Below, piece by piece: positions 1-8,242 of a stretch of 16,724 nucleotides of DNA; positions within the stretch are counted from its first letter, which is position 1, and each line of letters starts with the position of its first letter. This stretch comes from an uncultured Pseudorhodobacter sp. Lineage in GTDB: Bacteria; Pseudomonadota; Alphaproteobacteria; Rhodobacterales; Rhodobacteraceae. The notes under the pieces are model-generated. The model worked only from the letters and a program-made list of their open reading frames with translations. It did not search any database and had not been told where the DNA came from. The DNA lies in NCBI GenBank assembly GCA_945952425.1, contig CAMFIX010000018.1:1-16724 (forward strand), written 5' to 3'. Made by a program: the position numbers and the translations under genes.

Positions 1-47
1 CTACACACTGCATATCGTCGGCAGCGTCAGATGTGTATAAGAGACAG
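1..47 (+). other. Illumina Nextera adapter with i5 barcode (artefact)
   Basis: Bases 15-47 match the Nextera read-1 transposase adapter, ending in the 19-bp Tn5 mosaic end at 29-47 (AGATGTGTATAAGAGACAG). Bases 7-14 (ACTGCATA) match a standard i5 index, and bases 1-6 match the end of the P5 primer. Genomic sequence therefore begins at about base 48. Nothing biological should be read into this stretch, and it must not be taken for a natural Tn5 end. Confidence 0.97.
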
Positions 48-1033
48 ACGCCGAGGCGCTGGAGCGGTTCGAGAAGGTCGATATCCTGATCGTCGACAAG
101 ACCGGCACGCTGACCGAGGGCAAGCCGCGCCTGGTGGCAGTCCTGCCCGAACCGGGGCATGACGAGGCCGAAGTCCTGCGATTGGCGGCAACACTTGAGA
201 AGGGGTCCGAGCATCCCTTGGCCGAAGCCATCGTTGCGGGTGCCGAAGAACGAGGGTTGGTGCTGGCAGAGGCGGCGGACTTCCAGGCCGTGACCGGCAA
301 GGGTGTGAAGGGTCGGGTCGAGGGGCGGCAGGTCGCGCTTGGCAACCTGTGGCTGGTCAGCGACTTGGGGCTTGCTGCCGCCGATCTGACCGCCCATGCC
401 GATGCCCGCCGGGACCAGGGCGAAACGGTCATGTTCGTGGTGATTGACGGCGCTCTGGCGGGCATGGTCGCGGTGGCCGATCCGGTGAAGGAAACCACCC
501 CGGCCGCGCTGGCAGCCTTGCATGCCCTTGGGTTGAAGATCATCATGGCGACGGGTGACAACGAGCGTACCGCGCGCGCCGTGGCGGCCCGACTGGGGAT
601 CGACGACATCCGCGCCGATGTCCTGCCCGAGGACAAGGCGCGCATCATCGCCGAGTTTCAGGCTCAGGGTCGCAAAGTGGCGATGGCGGGCGACGGGGTC
701 AACGACGCCCCGGCCTTGGCGCAGGCCGATGTCGGCATCGCCATGGGCACCGGCGCCGATGTCGCCATCGAAAGCGCCGGGCTAACGCTGATCAAGGGCA
801 ACCTTGATGGCATCGTCCGCGCGCGTCGGCTTGCGCAGGCGACCATGCGCAACATCCGGCAAAACCTGTTCTTCGCCCTGATCTACAACGCGCTTGGCGT
901 GCCGGTGGCGGCGGGTCTGCTATACCCCTTCACCGGAACGCTGATCGGCCCGATCTTCGCGGCCTTTGCGATGAGCGCCTCGTCTTTGTCGGTGGTGCTG
1001 AACGCCTTGCGCCTGCGAGCGGCCAGGATTTGA
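48..1033 (+). CDS. copA: Copper-transporting P1B-type ATPase, C-terminal part (5' truncated)
   Basis: This is the C-terminal part of a heavy-metal P-type ATPase, an inner-membrane pump that exports Cu+ at the cost of ATP. The open frame runs unbroken from the adapter edge and carries the phosphorylation motif DKTGTLTEG at 95-121. It also has the HP nucleotide-binding motif (SEHPLAEA), the hinge GDGVNDAPAL, and two closing membrane helices. The YN in the penultimate helix and the MSASS in the last helix are the P1B-1 (copper) signature. An internal GTG at 134 could be mistaken for the start, but it lies downstream of the catalytic aspartate. The metal-binding domain, helices and CPC motif are missing because the contig ends here. 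It is not a natural pseudogene as far as can be seen. Confidence 0.93.
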
Positions 1034-1076
1034 AACTTTACCCCGGCCTTGTGCCATTGATGGAAGGAACGAGAAG

Positions 1077-1187
1077 ATGATGAGCGGATTGAACGCTGGC
1101 ATGGGAATGGGCTGGCTGGCCATGTCCCTGATCTGGATACTGGTCGTGCTGGCCATCGCGGCGCTGGTGAAATACCTGCGCTCCTGA
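1077..1187 (+). CDS. Small single-helix membrane peptide downstream of copA
   Basis: A 36-residue open frame starts at ATG 1077 (a second ATG follows at once at 1080) and ends in TGA at 1185-1187. A purine-rich ribosome binding site (GGAAGGAACGAG) sits just upstream. The product has a glycine/methionine-rich N-terminus (GMGMGW), one hydrophobic helix (roughly residues 14-31) and a basic end (KYLRS). It lies 43 bases behind the copper ATPase on the same strand, so it is probably co-transcribed with it. Short Met-rich membrane peptides occur near copper exporters; a role in metal handling is inference only. Confidence 0.6.
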   Translation: MMSGLNAGMGMGWLAMSLIWILVVLAIAALVKYLRS

Positions 1188-1257
1188 CGCCTTGCGGCAG
1201 CGCATTGTCGGCAAGCCTGCGGAATGCTAGCTGTCGGGCTTCTCAAACCGGCGGTCG

Positions 1258-2541
1258 ATGATGGATGGACAGGGCTTTGATGCGGCGACGCGCGATCTGA
1301 TTGCGCGCTGGAAGGAGGACCCTTCCGCCACCTATCAGAGCTGGTTCCTGTGGAGCGAGCGGATCAAGAATTTCCGCTCGATCCGCCGCGGCTTGCAGGT
1401 CGTGGTCAACGAGATCCGCGAGGGCAGTTTCGGCAATGCCTATCGCGGATCGTCGCTGGAGACCGTGGTGCATTCGGTGGCCGAGCAGCGGCAGATCTTC
1501 AGGGGCGCCGACCACGCCTTTCTGTGGAAGCCGAAACTGCGCATCCCGGACATTTACGAGAACCCGGAAAACCAGCGCGCCTTCGGTCGGCTTCTTGACC
1601 ATTGCGCCTGCTGCAACACGGCCGAAGAGGTGATGTCGCATATTCGCGACATCGACCGGCGGCAGATCAAGGGGCTTGGGCCAGCGGTTGCTAACCTGCT
1701 GTATTTCCTGCATCCGACTTTCGTCCCGCCGTTCAACACCAAGATCGTCGAAGGGTATAACCGGCTGACCGGCGCGCAGGTCAAACTGGGCAGCTGGTCG
1801 CATTTTCTGGCGATGCGGCAAGGGATACTTGAGCTGAACGAAAGATTCCGCGCGCACTTGTCCAATGATCTTGGGGCCATCGGCGCGCTGTTGTTCGACA
1901 TCGGCAGCGGCCGCTATCCGGCACCCCCGCGGGATGAGGCCGAGGCGGCCAGCTGGGCGGACCGGCTGCGCGAGGCGCGGGCGCAGGCAGCGGCGTTGAA
2001 CTTGGCCGCAGCCAAGGGCGAAGGCGACGAACGCAGCCATTCCGAGGTGCAGTCCTGGCTGCGCGACCTTGGCCATGCGCTTGGCTTCCGGGTCTGGATC
2101 GCCGCCAACGATCAGGGGCGGGTCCATGACGGCAAGGCGCTGGGGGAAGGGTGCCTCAAGACCCTGCCGCCCGCCATCGCAACGGCACCGGGGGCCGAGG
2201 CGGTCCGGCTGATCGACGTGCTGTGGCTGCGGCCCGATGCCGAAAGGGTTGCGGCGGCCTTCGAGGTCGAGCATTCGACCTCGATCTATTCCGGCATCGT
2301 GCGGATGCTGGATCTGGCGCTTGGCGGCGGCGATCCCCATGCCGAAGCGGGGCTCTATCTGGTGGCACCGGACGCCCGCGAGGCCGATGTGCGCGCGCAA
2401 CTCGCCCGCCCGGCCTTTGCCCGGGTCTCGGATCTGAAGATCGGCTGGCTGGCCTATGGCGATCTGGCGCGGCATCGCGAGGCGATCGCCCGGTTTGGCG
2501 AGGGGATGAAGGCGATCCAGGCCCTGGCGCGCAAGCTTTAG
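1258..2541 (+). CDS. Predicted nuclease: HhH-like region plus PD-(D/E)XK-like domain
   Basis: A 427-residue protein. Residues ~135-170 contain a helix-hairpin-helix-like stretch (IKGLGPAVANLLYF, then FNTKIVEGYN) of the kind seen in DNA glycosylase-like DNA binders. The C-terminal part has the pattern of a PD-(D/E)XK nuclease: HSEVQSWLRDLG (Glu263), a beta strand ending in LIDVLWL (Asp320), then AAFEVEHSTSIYSGIVRM (Glu336/Glu338). These are candidate metal ligands, but the fold assignment is by eye. Substrate and pathway are unknown; an orphan restriction-like or DNA-repair nuclease is plausible. ATG 1258 is immediately followed by ATG 1261, and neither has a clear ribosome binding site. The next gene starts 8 bases after its stop, so the two are probably one unit. 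Confidence 0.75.
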   Translation: MMDGQGFDAATRDLIARWKEDPSATYQSWFLWSERIKNFRSIRRGLQVVVNEIREGSFGNAYRGSSLETVVHSVAEQRQIFRGADHAFLWKPKLRIPDIYENPENQRAFGRLLDHCACCNTAEEVMSHIRDIDRRQIKGLGPAVANLLYFLHPTFVPPFNTKIVEGYNRLTGAQVKLGSWSHFLAMRQGILELNERFRAHLSNDLGAIGALLFDIGSGRYPAPPRDEAEAASWADRLREARAQAAALNLAAAKGEGDERSHSEVQSWLRDLGHALGFRVWIAANDQGRVHDGKALGEGCLKTLPPAIATAPGAEAVRLIDVLWLRPDAERVAAAFEVEHSTSIYSGIVRMLDLALGGGDPHAEAGLYLVAPDAREADVRAQLARPAFARVSDLKIGWLAYGDLARHREAIARFGEGMKAIQALARKL

Positions 2542-2549
2542 GGTGGGTG

Positions 2550-2978
2550 ATGGATCTCGCAGGTCTCTTCGCCGTCGCTCTGGTGGCCGCGACCCTGTTG
2601 CCGGCCCAGTCCGAAGCGGTGCTTGTCGCCCTGCTGATCGCCGGGGACCGCGCGCCGCTGACGCTGCTTGCGGTGGCGACTGCCGGCAATGTGCTCGGCT
2701 CGGTGATCAACTGGGCGATCGGCTGGCAGGCGGCACGGTTCGCGGATCGGCGGTGGTTTCCCGTCACTGCTGCAGGCATGGCGCGGGCGAGCGGCTGGTA
2801 TCGGCGCTATGGCGTCTGGACCTTGCTGGGTTCGTGGCTGCCGGTCATCGGCGATCCGCTGACCGTCGTCGCCGGCGCGATGAAAGAGCCGCTGTGGCGT
2901 TTTCTGGCCCTGGTGATCCTTGCAAAGGGGGGGCGCTATCTGGCGATCGCCTGGGCTGTGGCTCTTTCGCGGCAATAG
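2550..2978 (+). CDS. YqaA/DedA-like inner-membrane protein
   Basis: A 142-residue hydrophobic protein with 3-4 predicted membrane helices. It resembles the short YqaA branch of the DedA/SNARE-associated (VTT) family: an N-terminal segment with a Glu (LLPAQSEAVLVALL), a GN-x-GS-x-NW motif (AGNVLGSVINWAIGW), and a GSWLPVIGDPLTVVAGAM loop matching the family's re-entrant region with conserved Gly-Asp-Pro. The family is linked to membrane homeostasis and possibly lipid transport; the role here is inferred. The start is ATG 2550 (GTG 2547 is an alternative), 8 bases after the nuclease stop. Confidence 0.82.
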   Translation: MDLAGLFAVALVAATLLPAQSEAVLVALLIAGDRAPLTLLAVATAGNVLGSVINWAIGWQAARFADRRWFPVTAAGMARASGWYRRYGVWTLLGSWLPVIGDPLTVVAGAMKEPLWRFLALVILAKGGRYLAIAWAVALSRQ

Positions 2979-3010
2979 GGCCGGATGCGCGGCCTGCGAG
3001 CGGCGCTTTG

Positions 3011-3619
3011 CTACCAGCGCAACAGCCGCAGCGCCAAAAGACCGCCCAGGAGACCCGAAATCCAGGTGGCGACCCAGGCCGCGGCCAAGCGGTCGGGCAT
3101 GGCCAGCCCGTCGCAAAGAAAGATCAGCGCACCCATGCCGACACCGCCCATGGCAAAGCCCGCGCCAAGCCCGGAAGCGAACGGATGCACAGTTGCGCCA
3201 CGCCGCAGAAGCACCAGCGAGACGACCAGCCCCGGTGCCGCAACGGCTCCGTTCAGGGCCAAAGCGTGCAGGAAAGCGGCCAGCGTCATGGCATCCCGCC
3301 CCCAGGGCCAGATCGCCAGGGTCACCAGGCTTCCCAACCCCATCAGCACGATCTCTCCGCGCCCACCTTCGGTCGGAGATGCCAACCGCAGCGCCAGACT
3401 GGCCCCGATCAGGGCAATCACCGCGCCCGGCGCCCAGGTCGGAACCGCGAGGGACGGACCGGCAAAGGCATGGCAGGCGTCGCCCATGACGAGATGCGGA
3501 AGGAAAAGCCCGAGGCCAAGGGTCAGAGCCATCGGCACCAGCGGGTAAGACGGCCAGACCGGCCGTGGTGGCCGAGGCTGCCGGATAAGGCGGGCGATCA
3601 GGTCTTCTGTCCGGCGCAT
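3011..3619 (-). CDS. nrsF: NrsF/DUF1109-like anti-sigma membrane protein
   Basis: A 202-residue protein with about six membrane helices. A short cytosolic N-terminus begins MRRTEDLIARLI and the protein ends in a helix closing with LLALRLLRW, both typical of the NrsF (DUF1109) family. Members hold an ECF sigma factor inactive at the inner membrane until stress releases it. ATG 3619 is chosen over an in-frame upstream start because AAGAGGACCTG, a good ribosome binding site, directly precedes it. NrsF is normally co-encoded with its ECF sigma factor; no sigma gene lies upstream (the coupling-protein gene ends 192 bases away) or downstream in the window. It converges on the YqaA-like gene with 32 bases between. 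Confidence 0.75.
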   Translation of the reverse strand: MRRTEDLIARLIRQPRPPRPVWPSYPLVPMALTLGLGLFLPHLVMGDACHAFAGPSLAVPTWAPGAVIALIGASLALRLASPTEGGRGEIVLMGLGSLVTLAIWPWGRDAMTLAAFLHALALNGAVAAPGLVVSLVLLRRGATVHPFASGLGAGFAMGGVGMGALIFLCDGLAMPDRLAAAWVATWISGLLGGLLALRLLRW

Positions 3620-3811
3620 CAGGTCCTCTTTTGCGCGACTATGGCACAAGCGCCCCACGGAAGTCGGCGACACGTTTGCGTGAAGACCGGGCCTTTGCTG
3701 GCGGCACGGGCGGGACGCGGGTCGTCGGCGCCCCACAACCCTCGAACAAGCACGCCCGCTGGATTGTCAGAACCAGGCGCTGCCCCTGCATGGTCGAAGC
3801 CCCATGCGAAG
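3620..3811. other. Intergenic segment between nrsF-like gene and transfer module
   Basis: These 192 bases lie upstream of the nrsF-like gene on its strand and downstream of the virD4-like stop. No convincing gene is seen: the open frame that crosses it on the minus strand has no ribosome binding site and overlaps the virD4 end. It should hold the nrsF promoter and is the natural place to look for the left junction of the mobile element. I find no tRNA and no clear direct repeat. Confidence 0.5.
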
Positions 3812-5704
3812 TTAGATATCCTTATCGTTGCCGGACAGTGCCTGCAGGTGGCTTTGCGGTGCTGATTTTTCCCGACGAACCGCGCTTCGCTGCCCCTGCG
3901 CAGCTTGCGCCAGGCTGGAAAAGGCAATTGTCGCGCCAGCCAATGTCGCACTCAAATCAGCACTATCGGAAAACCTGGACATGCTGCCGACTTTGGCAGC
4001 GCTTTGCGGGACGTTTATTTCGCCGCCGCGCGGAAGGTCTTTGGTCTTCCCTGCTCGGTCTATCGGCCCGAACCACCGATCCGTATAGTATCGCACATGG
4101 CGCGCCCGGATCGGATACTGACCCTCGGCAAGAACCAAGACCTCATCCAGCGGAAACCGCAGCAACTCGTTGGCAGAGATCAGCGGCCGCTCCTCTGACC
4201 GTCGACTGACATTGGCGCTGTCCTTCAGCCCCTGGACCCGCGACTGGCTTTCACTGATCGCGGTTACCGTCACGCGACCGAGCGCGTTCGACAGCACCTC
4301 CGCCGTCCTGTCGTCCTGTGGCGTCATGTAGATCTGCACCCCGGCGCCGCCTTGCAGGGACCTCCGCCCAGTCTCGCCATAGATGTCGTCCAGTCCCGGG
4401 ATCGTCTGCGAGATGATGAAGAACCGGCCCCCGAAGCTACGAATCGTCTTGATCGAGGACAGGACAAGCGGCTGCCGGCCAAGCTGGTCGAATTCGTCCA
4501 TCAGGAACATGACGGCATGGGGTTCGTCCGGCCCTGGTTCCTTGCGCTGCAGCGAGGCGATGGCGTCCGCGAAGAGAAGGCGGACCAGCGGGGCCAAGGT
4601 TTTCAGATGCTCGGGCTGAACGACAATGTAGAGACTCTGGGCCTCACGCCGAAAGGTCGAGAAGTCGAAATCGCTTGCCGAAGTCACGCGGTCCACGGCC
4701 GGATCGTTCCAAAGGCCGAGGCCGGAGCCCTGGATGATCGAGACATAAGAACCGAGGGTCTTTTCGTTGACGTCGGACATTTCGAGGAAGGTGCGCGAGA
4801 CGATCGGGATCTGGGTGGTCTCGGCGATGGCGGTGAAACTCCTGACCTTGTTGCCACCGCCAGCCATGATCTCGGCGGCATAGCCGAGGGTCGGACGGCC
4901 CTGTTCGATGGCATAAAGGCAGGAGGCGATAAAGAGGCGCTTGCCGGCGTTGAAGAAGCTCTGCGCGCTTTCGCCCTCCGGGATGAGGAAGAGGTCGGAC
5001 ATCGTGTTCAGCGCTGTGAACTGGCTTTCCGCCGACGTCAGGGCGGCAATCCGGGCGAGAGGGTTGAAGCGGTGCGATCCCTTCTCCTCGTCGAACGGGG
5101 AGAAATACCAGATATTGTTCTTAAGCCCGTGTTTGCGATGGACCGAGGTCTTGGCGAAGTTCTCGCCCTTCACGTCAAGGATCAGGGCAGAGCCCGAGAA
5201 GTGAAGGAGGTTCGGGATGACGAAGCCCACGCCTTTGCCGCGGCCGGTCGGCGCGATCATCATGGCGTGGGGAAAACGGTCGGGCGGAGCCATCACGAAG
5301 GGCGCGTCGGACTTTGGCGATGCGAGCTTGGCGAAAATGAAGCCGTTGGTCTCGAGGTGGCCCACCATCTTGTTGCGCTTCATCTCGCGCTTGGTCTGGA
5401 AATGCGCATCATCGTACTGGTTGAGCCGCCCGCGGTGGACGCCCGCCAGGCCGACGAGGACGAGGGCTGCGGTCACGGACCCGGTGATGATCAGGGCGGA
5501 TTGCAGGAGCGCGGGCCGGGCGGCCAAGTCCGCCCAAGGGTAGCGGAAGAACCAGGGCTGCAAGGGATCGAGTGTGTCCAAACTCTCCCGGAAAGCCAGG
5601 ATCACATAGATCGTGGAGAGCATGCCACCGATATAGAGGCCGATCAGAAGGCCAAGGACCAGCGCCACCGGATAGCGCCAGCGGGACTCGAGATTCGAGA
5701 GCAT
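3812..5704 (-). CDS. virD4: VirD4/TraG-type conjugative coupling ATPase
   Basis: A 630-residue type IV coupling protein, the inner-membrane hexameric ATPase that brings the relaxase-DNA complex to the mating channel. Two N-terminal membrane helices (about residues 12-38 and 66-88) precede the motor domain. The Walker A motif APTGRGKG is at 151-158 and Walker B VMFLMDEFDQ at 398-407. The downstream ISQTIPGLDDIYGE stretch also fits the family. ATG 5704 (MLSNLESRW) is chosen over the longer frame because it places the first helix properly and has GAAGG upstream. The start lies 11 bases after the relaxase stop, so the genes are co-transcribed. The last ~70 residues are low-complexity and Ser/Ala-rich. 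Confidence 0.93.
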   Translation of the reverse strand: MLSNLESRWRYPVALVLGLLIGLYIGGMLSTIYVILAFRESLDTLDPLQPWFFRYPWADLAARPALLQSALIITGSVTAALVLVGLAGVHRGRLNQYDDAHFQTKREMKRNKMVGHLETNGFIFAKLASPKSDAPFVMAPPDRFPHAMMIAPTGRGKGVGFVIPNLLHFSGSALILDVKGENFAKTSVHRKHGLKNNIWYFSPFDEEKGSHRFNPLARIAALTSAESQFTALNTMSDLFLIPEGESAQSFFNAGKRLFIASCLYAIEQGRPTLGYAAEIMAGGGNKVRSFTAIAETTQIPIVSRTFLEMSDVNEKTLGSYVSIIQGSGLGLWNDPAVDRVTSASDFDFSTFRREAQSLYIVVQPEHLKTLAPLVRLLFADAIASLQRKEPGPDEPHAVMFLMDEFDQLGRQPLVLSSIKTIRSFGGRFFIISQTIPGLDDIYGETGRRSLQGGAGVQIYMTPQDDRTAEVLSNALGRVTVTAISESQSRVQGLKDSANVSRRSEERPLISANELLRFPLDEVLVLAEGQYPIRARHVRYYTDRWFGPIDRAGKTKDLPRGGEINVPQSAAKVGSMSRFSDSADLSATLAGATIAFSSLAQAAQGQRSAVRREKSAPQSHLQALSGNDKDI

Positions 5705-5715
5705 GTTTGCGGCCT

Positions 5716-7590
5716 TCAGAGTTCGTGGACGTGATCGTAGGTGGCCTCGCGGTCGCGAAGCCCAAGTTCGGCGGCGCGGACGTGGCTGCGGACGAGATCG
5801 GCCCATTGCCCGAGAGAATGATCCGCCGAGAGATCACCCTCGTTGCGCAACTCATGTGCCACGGCGGCACGAAGGGCCGGATCGCGCACCCGCTCGGCCA
5901 AGGGCGTAAGGTCCCCGGACATCACGCGCTCCAATTCCTCACCGGGCAGGGTCTCGTGCATCCGGTCGACAATAGCCTCCAGCGCCGGAACCTCGGACAA
6001 GCGCAGGTGACGGTCAGCTGAAAGGAGCTGTTCGCGCGCGACGGCCTCGGTCAGGTCCGGCGCGAATTCCAGGGTGGCGAGTTCTGTGCGGACTTCCTGG
6101 CCGATAGCCCGCTCCATCTCCATCCAGAAGACCTTTTGCATCGTGTTAGGCTGGTCAGCGGTCCAGCTTGCGACTTGGGCTTCGCTGCGCTCGGCTACGG
6201 TGAAGCGGGCAACCATTTCTTCGACAGAGGTGCCTGCGATACGAAGTTCGTCTTCCCGGATGGTGAAGAGCGCTGTCAGCCTCTCGCCGATTTCATCGCG
6301 GACATGTGACAAGGCAGCGCGAAGGCTTTCGTCGAGGGTCAAACTCTCTGGAGGTGCTGATTCCAGCCGGGCCAGCGACGCCAGCGTTGGGTGGAAATAG
6401 GGATCCTCTTCATGGGCGGCGACGCGGGCATGTGCGGCCAGAAGAGGATTATCCGGTGCCAGACTAAGGGAAGCCCTGGCTTGCTCGGCAAAGCTGCGCT
6501 CAAGATCCACGCGCTCGGCCGAAGGTTCCATGGCGCGGATCGCCCCCCAGGCTTCTTCGGCGGCGGCGATCATCTCTGCGCGGGCGGTCTCGATCCGGGT
6601 CGCGGCGTCGCCTTCTTCGTGAAGCGTGGGATCGGGCATCAAAGGCAGTCCTTGTCTGAGGGCAGCAGCCGAAGCGCCGAGGGCGCCGGCCAAACGGGTT
6701 AGGAAACCGGACGACGAGGCTGGCCCCTCGTCAGGCCCTGCGGCGATGGCGGCGATCCGCGAGAGTTCGTCATAGTCGCGGGCATAATCCTGCAGGGCCT
6801 CGAGCCGGCGTTCTCGCTCGGCATCGGAAAGCGGAGGCGGGGCAACAGGCGCAGAACCACTGGAGGTCGAGGACCGGGCCGAAAGGTCGGGCACTGCATT
6901 CTCGATCAGCCCGCGCGACAAGCGCGACGTGGCGACGAGGTTCAGCCCGTGCTCTTGCGCGATCTCGGCGTGCAGCTCGCGCATCACATCGAAGTTCAGC
7001 TCGGAATAGCGGCAGATCGACAGGAACCGACCGTTGTCGATGCCGTGCTTGTCGACGATGAAATGGGCGTGCACATGGTCCGTGTCCTTGTGCACCGCCG
7101 CGACATAGCGCCAGACGTCGCCATAGTCGCCGGAACCGAAGACCTCTTGCCCCCATTCCCGGGCGATCGACTCGGCTTGGCCCACCTCGACTCCGCGTGG
7201 GAAACTCAGAACGATATGGTCGGTATGGCCGCGCTTCGGCGCTCCGCGCCAGGTCGAGGACCAGGTCTCGGCGACATGGGCAGCCTTCCTGGGATCGAAA
7301 TCGCGCTCATAGCCCGCGAGATTGCACCAGGTGGCCTCAACCCCCTCTTCCCGGGCAACATAGTCCAGAAGCCGCTTCAACTCCTGCGGCGTACGAGCGC
7401 TGCCACCGGCGATGCGCTTGATCACCGACTGCCAACTGCGGGGCGCCCCGGCGTTGCGCAACAACCCGCGCGTCCGCCTTTCCTTCGGCGATCCGAGTCG
7501 ACCCGTCGCCCCGCTGCCACCACCGCGCCCACGACGCTTGCCGTCCAGCACATGACCGAGGACTAGATCTTCGACGCTTGCCCGGGTCAT
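5716..7590 (-). CDS. virD2: MOBP/VirD2-type relaxase
   Basis: A 624-residue relaxase that nicks oriT, stays covalently on the 5' end and leads the strand into the recipient. The catalytic domain fills the first ~240 residues. Candidate nucleophile Tyr77 sits in LLDYVAREE (motif I), HTDHIVLSFP at 122-131 follows, and motif III, HKDTDHVHAHFIVDKHG (His167 to His176), gives the metal-binding His triad. The long C-terminal part is hydrophilic, Glu/Ala-rich and helical, with no domain I recognise. The start ATG at 7588-7590 overlaps the mobC-like stop (ATGA), indicating translational coupling. VirD2, IncP TraI and MobA-type relaxases share these motifs; I place it in MOBP by motif III but cannot run a tree. 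Confidence 0.92.
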   Translation of the reverse strand: MTRASVEDLVLGHVLDGKRRGRGGGSGATGRLGSPKERRTRGLLRNAGAPRSWQSVIKRIAGGSARTPQELKRLLDYVAREEGVEATWCNLAGYERDFDPRKAAHVAETWSSTWRGAPKRGHTDHIVLSFPRGVEVGQAESIAREWGQEVFGSGDYGDVWRYVAAVHKDTDHVHAHFIVDKHGIDNGRFLSICRYSELNFDVMRELHAEIAQEHGLNLVATSRLSRGLIENAVPDLSARSSTSSGSAPVAPPPLSDAERERRLEALQDYARDYDELSRIAAIAAGPDEGPASSSGFLTRLAGALGASAAALRQGLPLMPDPTLHEEGDAATRIETARAEMIAAAEEAWGAIRAMEPSAERVDLERSFAEQARASLSLAPDNPLLAAHARVAAHEEDPYFHPTLASLARLESAPPESLTLDESLRAALSHVRDEIGERLTALFTIREDELRIAGTSVEEMVARFTVAERSEAQVASWTADQPNTMQKVFWMEMERAIGQEVRTELATLEFAPDLTEAVAREQLLSADRHLRLSEVPALEAIVDRMHETLPGEELERVMSGDLTPLAERVRDPALRAAVAHELRNEGDLSADHSLGQWADLVRSHVRAAELGLRDREATYDHVHEL

Positions 7591-8156
7591 GCTCTCTTCC
7601 CCTTCCCGGGTTCAACGGCACCAGAAAGGACAGCGCTGCCCTCTTCCGCCGAAAGACCTTGATGACTGCCGAGGGCTGCGAAGAGGAGAACCAGCCCTTC
7701 GGAAAGGTCATCGACCCGGCTTGCCACTTTGCGCACAAGGGCCGCGTCTCCCGGATTCCAGTTCAACTTGCCAACAGCTCCGAGCCGGGCGAGCTGGTTG
7801 AGATTGCTACCGATGGCCGAAAGCTCCCGCCTGGCCGCAGCGACGCCTGCCAGCTCGTCTGCCTGCAAGGCCAGATACCCGTTTGCCTGTTTGACCAGAT
7901 GCCTCAATGCCTCGGAAACCGTCAGCCCTTTTGACCGGGCAACTGCCTGAAAGCCTGCCCGCTCCGCTTCCGTCACGCGGGTGATCAGATTCACCTCCAG
8001 CCTCTGCGCCTGGACGCGATCGAGTGCGCCCTTGAGACGGGAGAGGGATTGGCGTGACCGCCCCATGGCACGAGCGACAGAAGCCACGCTCTCCCCAGCC
8101 TTCAGCCGGGCTTCGGCGAAGACAATCTCGTCCTGGGAGAGGCGTTGCCGCGGCAT
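7587..8156 (-). CDS. mobC: MobC-like relaxosome accessory DNA-binding protein
   Basis: A 189-residue protein expected to bind oriT and help the relaxase open the nic region. Three parts are visible. An N-terminal helix-turn-helix lies at about residues 12-44 (AGESVASVARAMGRSRQSL). A ribbon-helix-helix-like stretch covers ~52-92 (a basic strand, then LTVSEALRHLVKQA). A C-terminal MobC motif has RRELSAIGSNLNQLAR at ~108-123. Having both HTH and RHH is unusual for a small MobC. It is first in the minus-strand unit mobC-relaxase-virD4 and starts next to the candidate oriT. AGGAG lies ~12 bases upstream, a rather long spacing. Confidence 0.8.
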   Translation of the reverse strand: MPRQRLSQDEIVFAEARLKAGESVASVARAMGRSRQSLSRLKGALDRVQAQRLEVNLITRVTEAERAGFQAVARSKGLTVSEALRHLVKQANGYLALQADELAGVAAARRELSAIGSNLNQLARLGAVGKLNWNPGDAALVRKVASRVDDLSEGLVLLFAALGSHQGLSAEEGSAVLSGAVEPGKGKRA

Positions 8157-8242
8157 GATGTCGTCGAACTCCTAGCGTAGTCGTTAGATATCTATAGTAA
8201 TCGTCGCACATCATGTATCACACCATACCGTTCCCGCCAACC
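8157..8242 (-). promoter_or_regulatory. Candidate promoter/operator of the mobC-relaxase-virD4 unit
   Basis: This segment precedes the mobC-like start on the minus strand. It is AT-richer than its surroundings and holds a perfect 10-bp palindrome TAGATATCTA at 8185-8194, overlapping a TATAGA-like -10 hexamer on the minus strand. The matching -35 is weak (GATACA, three of six). A palindrome over the -10 would suit autoregulation by the HTH/RHH protein encoded just downstream; this is inference. Confidence 0.35.

Noticed and set aside
29..47. Tn5 mosaic end as a natural transposon terminus
   Set aside because: It is directly preceded by the rest of the Nextera adapter and an i5 index, so it is a library artefact.
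1243..2475. Long minus-strand frame opposite the nuclease gene
   Set aside because: GC-rich shadow of the plus-strand gene; composition is Arg/Pro/Gln-rich with no recognisable motif.
3619..3951. Minus-strand frame bridging the virD4 end and the nrsF-like start
   Set aside because: Overlaps the virD4 C-terminus in another frame, no ribosome binding site, no recognisable family.
4352..5734. Long plus-strand frame opposite virD4
   Set aside because: Shadow frame; the minus strand shows Walker A and B motifs and clear homology.
3811..8192. GTTAGATATC at 3811-3820 and again at 8183-8192 as possible element-end repeats
   Set aside because: A 10-base match between two places in a window this size is expected by chance, and the second copy lies inside the transfer module.
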